Source: Neodiprion pinetum
Taxonomy: Eukaryota > Arthropoda > Insecta > Hymenoptera > Diprionidae
Reading direction: 5' to 3'
Assembly: GCF_021155775.2 (NCBI RefSeq)
Contig: NC_060237.1
Coordinates: forward strand, 18,870,970-18,934,969
DNA: 64,000 bases
The number at the start of each line of letters is the position of its first letter. Within the stretch, counting starts at the first letter, position 1. This document shows, one piece after another, positions 62,601 to 64,000 of this stretch. Both the position numbers and the translations under genes were made by a program. The notes beneath the pieces were generated by a model. It searched no databases and was not told the DNA's origin. It was given only the letters and a program-made list of their open reading frames with translations.

Positions 62601-64000
62601 TTTACTACAATTGCAAAATTTTTGAAATTGAAAGAAACCGATAAAACGAAAAGTAAATTTTCGAATTTCGTTTAAACGCAACTGCATTATTTGAATCAAA
62701 TCACTCGTCTTTCTTTTAAGAATCTTACACTAAAGTCGATTAATCTGAAACAAATTATTGAATTTTTTCGTATTAAAAGTACAAATCCTTTCATTGAAAA
62801 GTTATTTTATTTTCCTAAAAAGTACCAACACGTATTAACGGAGTAAATTCCTTTGTAACTAAAATGAATCGATGATTACGAATGGATTGCAACGAGTTTC
62901 GGCAAGATTCTCGTACGGTTATTTTCGTTCGACCGACTTCTTTCGTTAACTTATGGAAAAAAGACACCGAGTTTTACAAAAGCGAATGACAACCTTACGC
63001 TACCATGTATAATACAACGAGGCATTTTTCTCACGGGTAAAAGTTAACTCATACCGGTTTTAGTAAATTAAAAGAAAGCAGCCATAGTGAAATAATATTT
63101 TGCGAGCTTATTCGACGCGATATTGATAATCAGCAGGTTTGAATGAATCCCTCCTCCCCCCACGCCTCGTATTCCCGGGCAGCACGTAATTAAAAAGTTA
63201 ATTAATGGTTTAATACACTGACGGATCTTCAACGCCGCACGATCAACAGGTCCGACGACTTGGCAACGCAGCTTGGTTAAAATGTAAACAACTGAGTGTA
63301 CAGTACGTGACAAAATGCGAAGACCTGAAACCGGTACATCAGGCCACAAAATTTTTCCGTCCACCTCGAATATCGTACCCTCGAAATCCTCGACGTACTC
63401 TTCAACAATTCATCGTTATAAACGCTGTAACTGAACGAAGAAATGTGCAGTTTTTTTTTTTTTTTTTTTTCCAACGAGCCCAATTTTTTGCAGTGAAAGG
63501 GCAAGTTTTATACTTCGGGGTGCATTTGACGCAGTATCGTATAAATTGGGGGAAAACTCGAGCCAACGTTATTATGCAATTAGAGAAATAATAAGTAGAT
63601 CTGGAAGAGGAAGAAGATGATGATGAATAGAAGGAAAAGGAGGAGCGCCTCTTTTTTGCCTCGCTACTTTATCGTCTTCCTTGAATTTTCGAGTGCGAGC
63701 CTGAGCCGAGTCCCGGGTTTTTGGACAGCCCTGATTGAAGCCAGACCCGGGAGAAGGAAGGAGCAGGTCCTTAGGCCCCTTGAAAAATGAATCTCCGAGG
63801 AGGTTGGAGAAGGGCTTCGGTTGAGCGCCTCACTCAACGCTGCACGGAGTCCCTAACCTGCGTCAAATATTCAAAAAGCCAAATTTCAGCTCTAAACAAA
63901 CTGTCCGAGACGCTGCGCGATGCATTTTCACCCTGGATTTCGTCCCCGCGTGTCCGTTTAATCGGTAACGGAGAAAATATGGAGAGCAAAAAAACAAAAG
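59646..64000. other. Noncoding stretch to window end
   Basis: No supported gene. A 156-codon minus-strand ORF (60842-61312) opens on TTG, lies in a GC-richer patch and has no recognisable domain. At 60058-60074 a small perfect palindrome GTACGTG-TCT-CACGTAC is present. T runs lie at 62321-62332 and 63450-63470. Confidence 0.45.

Noticed and set aside
1..64000. tRNA, rRNA, CRISPR or bacterial-type operons
   Set aside because: No GGTTCRAnnCC T-arm with a matching acceptor stem, no rRNA core, no spaced direct repeats. The intron-bearing genes show a eukaryotic nuclear window.

Overview
This is a eukaryotic, almost certainly insect, nuclear window. It has GT-AG introns, AT-rich intergenic DNA that is not visibly CpG-poor, short non-autonomous transposons with TA target sites, and many microsatellites. 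An animal EML gene with compact introns, plus a degenerate intergenic repeat I associate with hymenopteran genomes, makes a wasp- or sawfly-like insect my best guess. The species cannot be fixed from the sequence.

Only the first 15 kb carries genes I can defend. On the + strand at about 0.77-4.6 kb is a complete EMAP-like (EML) microtubule-binding protein: 11 exons, all phases closing, 641 residues, HELP motif followed by WD40 repeats to the last exon. A 5.6 kb gap follows. At 10.18-14.79 kb, also on +, is an 8-exon gene for a 749-residue, very Glu-rich protein. It has two motifs resembling THEG repeats, known from sperm-tail and testis proteins. Its eight exons splice in frame to exactly 750 codons, which supports the model. 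It may also end early if the last intron is retained.

From 15 to 64 kb I find no recognisable conserved protein. A few short ORFs near 15.0-15.8, 42.6, 48.0-48.4 and 49.7 kb are listed as weak candidates. The rest looks like intergenic or long-intron DNA built up by small repeats. (1) One family of about 420-445 bp MITEs, flanked by TA, is present as five full-length or internally deleted copies plus truncated, diverged and fragmentary ones. (2) There is a 265 bp foldback MITE at 26.8 kb. (3) A 130 bp element at 33.2 kb has 44 bp terminal inverted repeats. (4) A decayed foldback with arms of about 147 bp lies at 53.2-53.7 kb. (5) A perfect 45 bp inverted repeat is separated by 1.07 kb at 16.2/17.3 kb, with a long imperfect hairpin next to one arm. 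(6) Degenerate repeat units occur at 22.5 and 59.5 kb. (7) A possible decayed retroelement gag fragment lies near 52.8 kb.

The two real genes sit side by side on one strand. EML proteins bind microtubules and THEG-repeat proteins are linked to sperm flagella, so a shared cytoskeletal setting is possible. Adjacency alone does not show this. I found no convincing new multi-gene system; the most unusual items are the Glu-rich THEG-like gene and the inverted-repeat structures.
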